Source: Marinobacter goseongensis
GTDB lineage: Bacteria > Pseudomonadota > Gammaproteobacteria > Pseudomonadales > Oleiphilaceae
NCBI RefSeq assembly: GCF_023156235.1
Contig: NZ_JAKZAI010000005.1
Span: forward strand, 1 to 64,000
Direction of reading: 5' to 3'
DNA: 64,000 bases
Shown in pieces: positions 63,701-64,000 of this stretch (within the stretch, counting starts at the first letter, position 1; every line of letters begins with the position of its first letter). The translations under genes were made by a program, and so were the position numbers. Below the pieces are notes generated by a model. The model was not told the DNA's origin. It saw nothing but the letters and a program-made list of their open reading frames with translations, and made no database searches.

Positions 63701-64000
63701 ATGAAACTCTCACGCATCCTCAGCAACCAGAACGGTGTCAGTCGCCAGCGCGCCAACGCGCTGATTGCCGCTGGCCGCGCCACCATCGATGACCGGGTAT
63801 GCAGTGACGCCGCACGGGACGTGAGCCGGTTCGAAACAGTCAGGGTGGATGGCCGGGTAATCCAGCCCGGGCAATCCGCCCTTTATCTGATGCTGCACAA
63901 ACCCGCAGGCTACCTCAGCGCCACCCGGGACGATCTCCACCCCACCGTGCTGGCACTGGTGCCCCCGGAGCTCCACACTGACCTGCACATCGCCGGGCGC
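63701..64000 (+). CDS. RsuA/RluE-family pseudouridine synthase, 5' part
   Basis: The window ends inside this gene after 100 codons. It begins MKLSRILSNQNGVSRQRAN with an S4 RNA-binding domain, then LMLHKPAGYLSATRDDLHPT, the KPAG motif of the RsuA/RluB/E/F class, and ends VPPELHTDLHIAGR. The next residues should give the RLDxxTxG catalytic motif. The target (16S or 23S rRNA) cannot be told. The start is ATG 63701; there is no strong ribosome site. Confidence 0.88.
   Translation, partial: MKLSRILSNQNGVSRQRANALIAAGRATIDDRVCSDAARDVSRFETVRVDGRVIQPGQSALYLMLHKPAGYLSATRDDLHPTVLALVPPELHTDLHIAGR

Overview
The window looks like chromosome of a marine, hydrocarbon-using gammaproteobacterium, most likely Marinobacter or a close relative. 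This is inferred from gene content: an AlkB alkane hydroxylase, an AlkK-type acyl-CoA synthetase, an AlkJ-like GMC oxidoreductase, several beta-oxidation genes, a seven-gene Na+/H+ antiporter operon, and Pseudomonas-like families (TIGR02647, DUF1415, DUF2059, DUF4112). Coding is dense and GC-rich on both strands. I saw no tRNA, rRNA, CRISPR array, transposase, integrase or phage gene, so this reads as core chromosome rather than an island.

Layout. 1-9 kb: end of an unknown gene, an acidic lipoprotein, a small Rof-like protein, alkB, a long-form acyl-CoA dehydrogenase, a GlxA-type regulator, a CNNM/CBS membrane protein and fadH. 9-15.2 kb: a seven-domain, six-ORF Mrp (mnh) antiporter operon behind a long leader. 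15.2-23.7 kb: ppnP, alkK, a Tat-exported phoD-phoX pair with a perfect CRP/Vfr-type site, dadA, yciH, a DUF4136 lipoprotein and yigZ. 23.7-31 kb: a CpxRA-like two-component system divergent from a CpxP/Spy-like gene, a FemAB/GNAT-like protein, DUF3750 and azlCD. 31-37.4 kb: a fused indolepyruvate ferredoxin oxidoreductase, a leucine-type dehydrogenase and an NSS transporter, with a 16-bp LiuR-like palindrome on the promoter. 37.6-47.7 kb: PF10118, a sirtuin, a spermidine synthase-like protein, DUF1415, ybiT, parvulin, VanZ, an M24 protein without metal ligands, DUF2059, a transglycosylase-like protein and a LysR regulator. 47.8-64 kb: a small basic ORF with a GGA-rich tail, a long-chain acyl-CoA synthetase, a GST, yebG with a perfect LexA box, Lrp/astA/DUF1338, pcm, an L,D-transpeptidase, cheV, mtgA, DUF2244, TIGR02647, a solute-binding protein, a GMC oxidoreductase, DUF4112, an EamA permease and the start of an rsuA-type pseudouridine synthase.

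How the genes fit together. AlkB, the GMC oxidoreductase, AlkK, the second acyl-CoA synthetase, the acyl-CoA dehydrogenase and FadH could supply most steps from alkane to beta-oxidation, although they are dispersed rather than in one operon. The IOR/LeuDH/NSS block would take up and deaminate or oxidise branched-chain and aromatic amino acids.

The least explained signals are non-coding. They are: a repeated hairpin element with a constant 54-nt loop and CsrA-like CAGGGATG motifs at 2.4 and 40.2 kb; an A-GGA-rich segment ending in a terminator at 48.0 kb; an 11-bp inverted repeat that includes the Shine-Dalgarno of the TIGR02647 gene at 59.2 kb; the long structured leader of the mrp operon; and a 35-codon membrane microprotein at 50.0 kb. 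No obviously new multi-gene defence or biosynthetic system was found.
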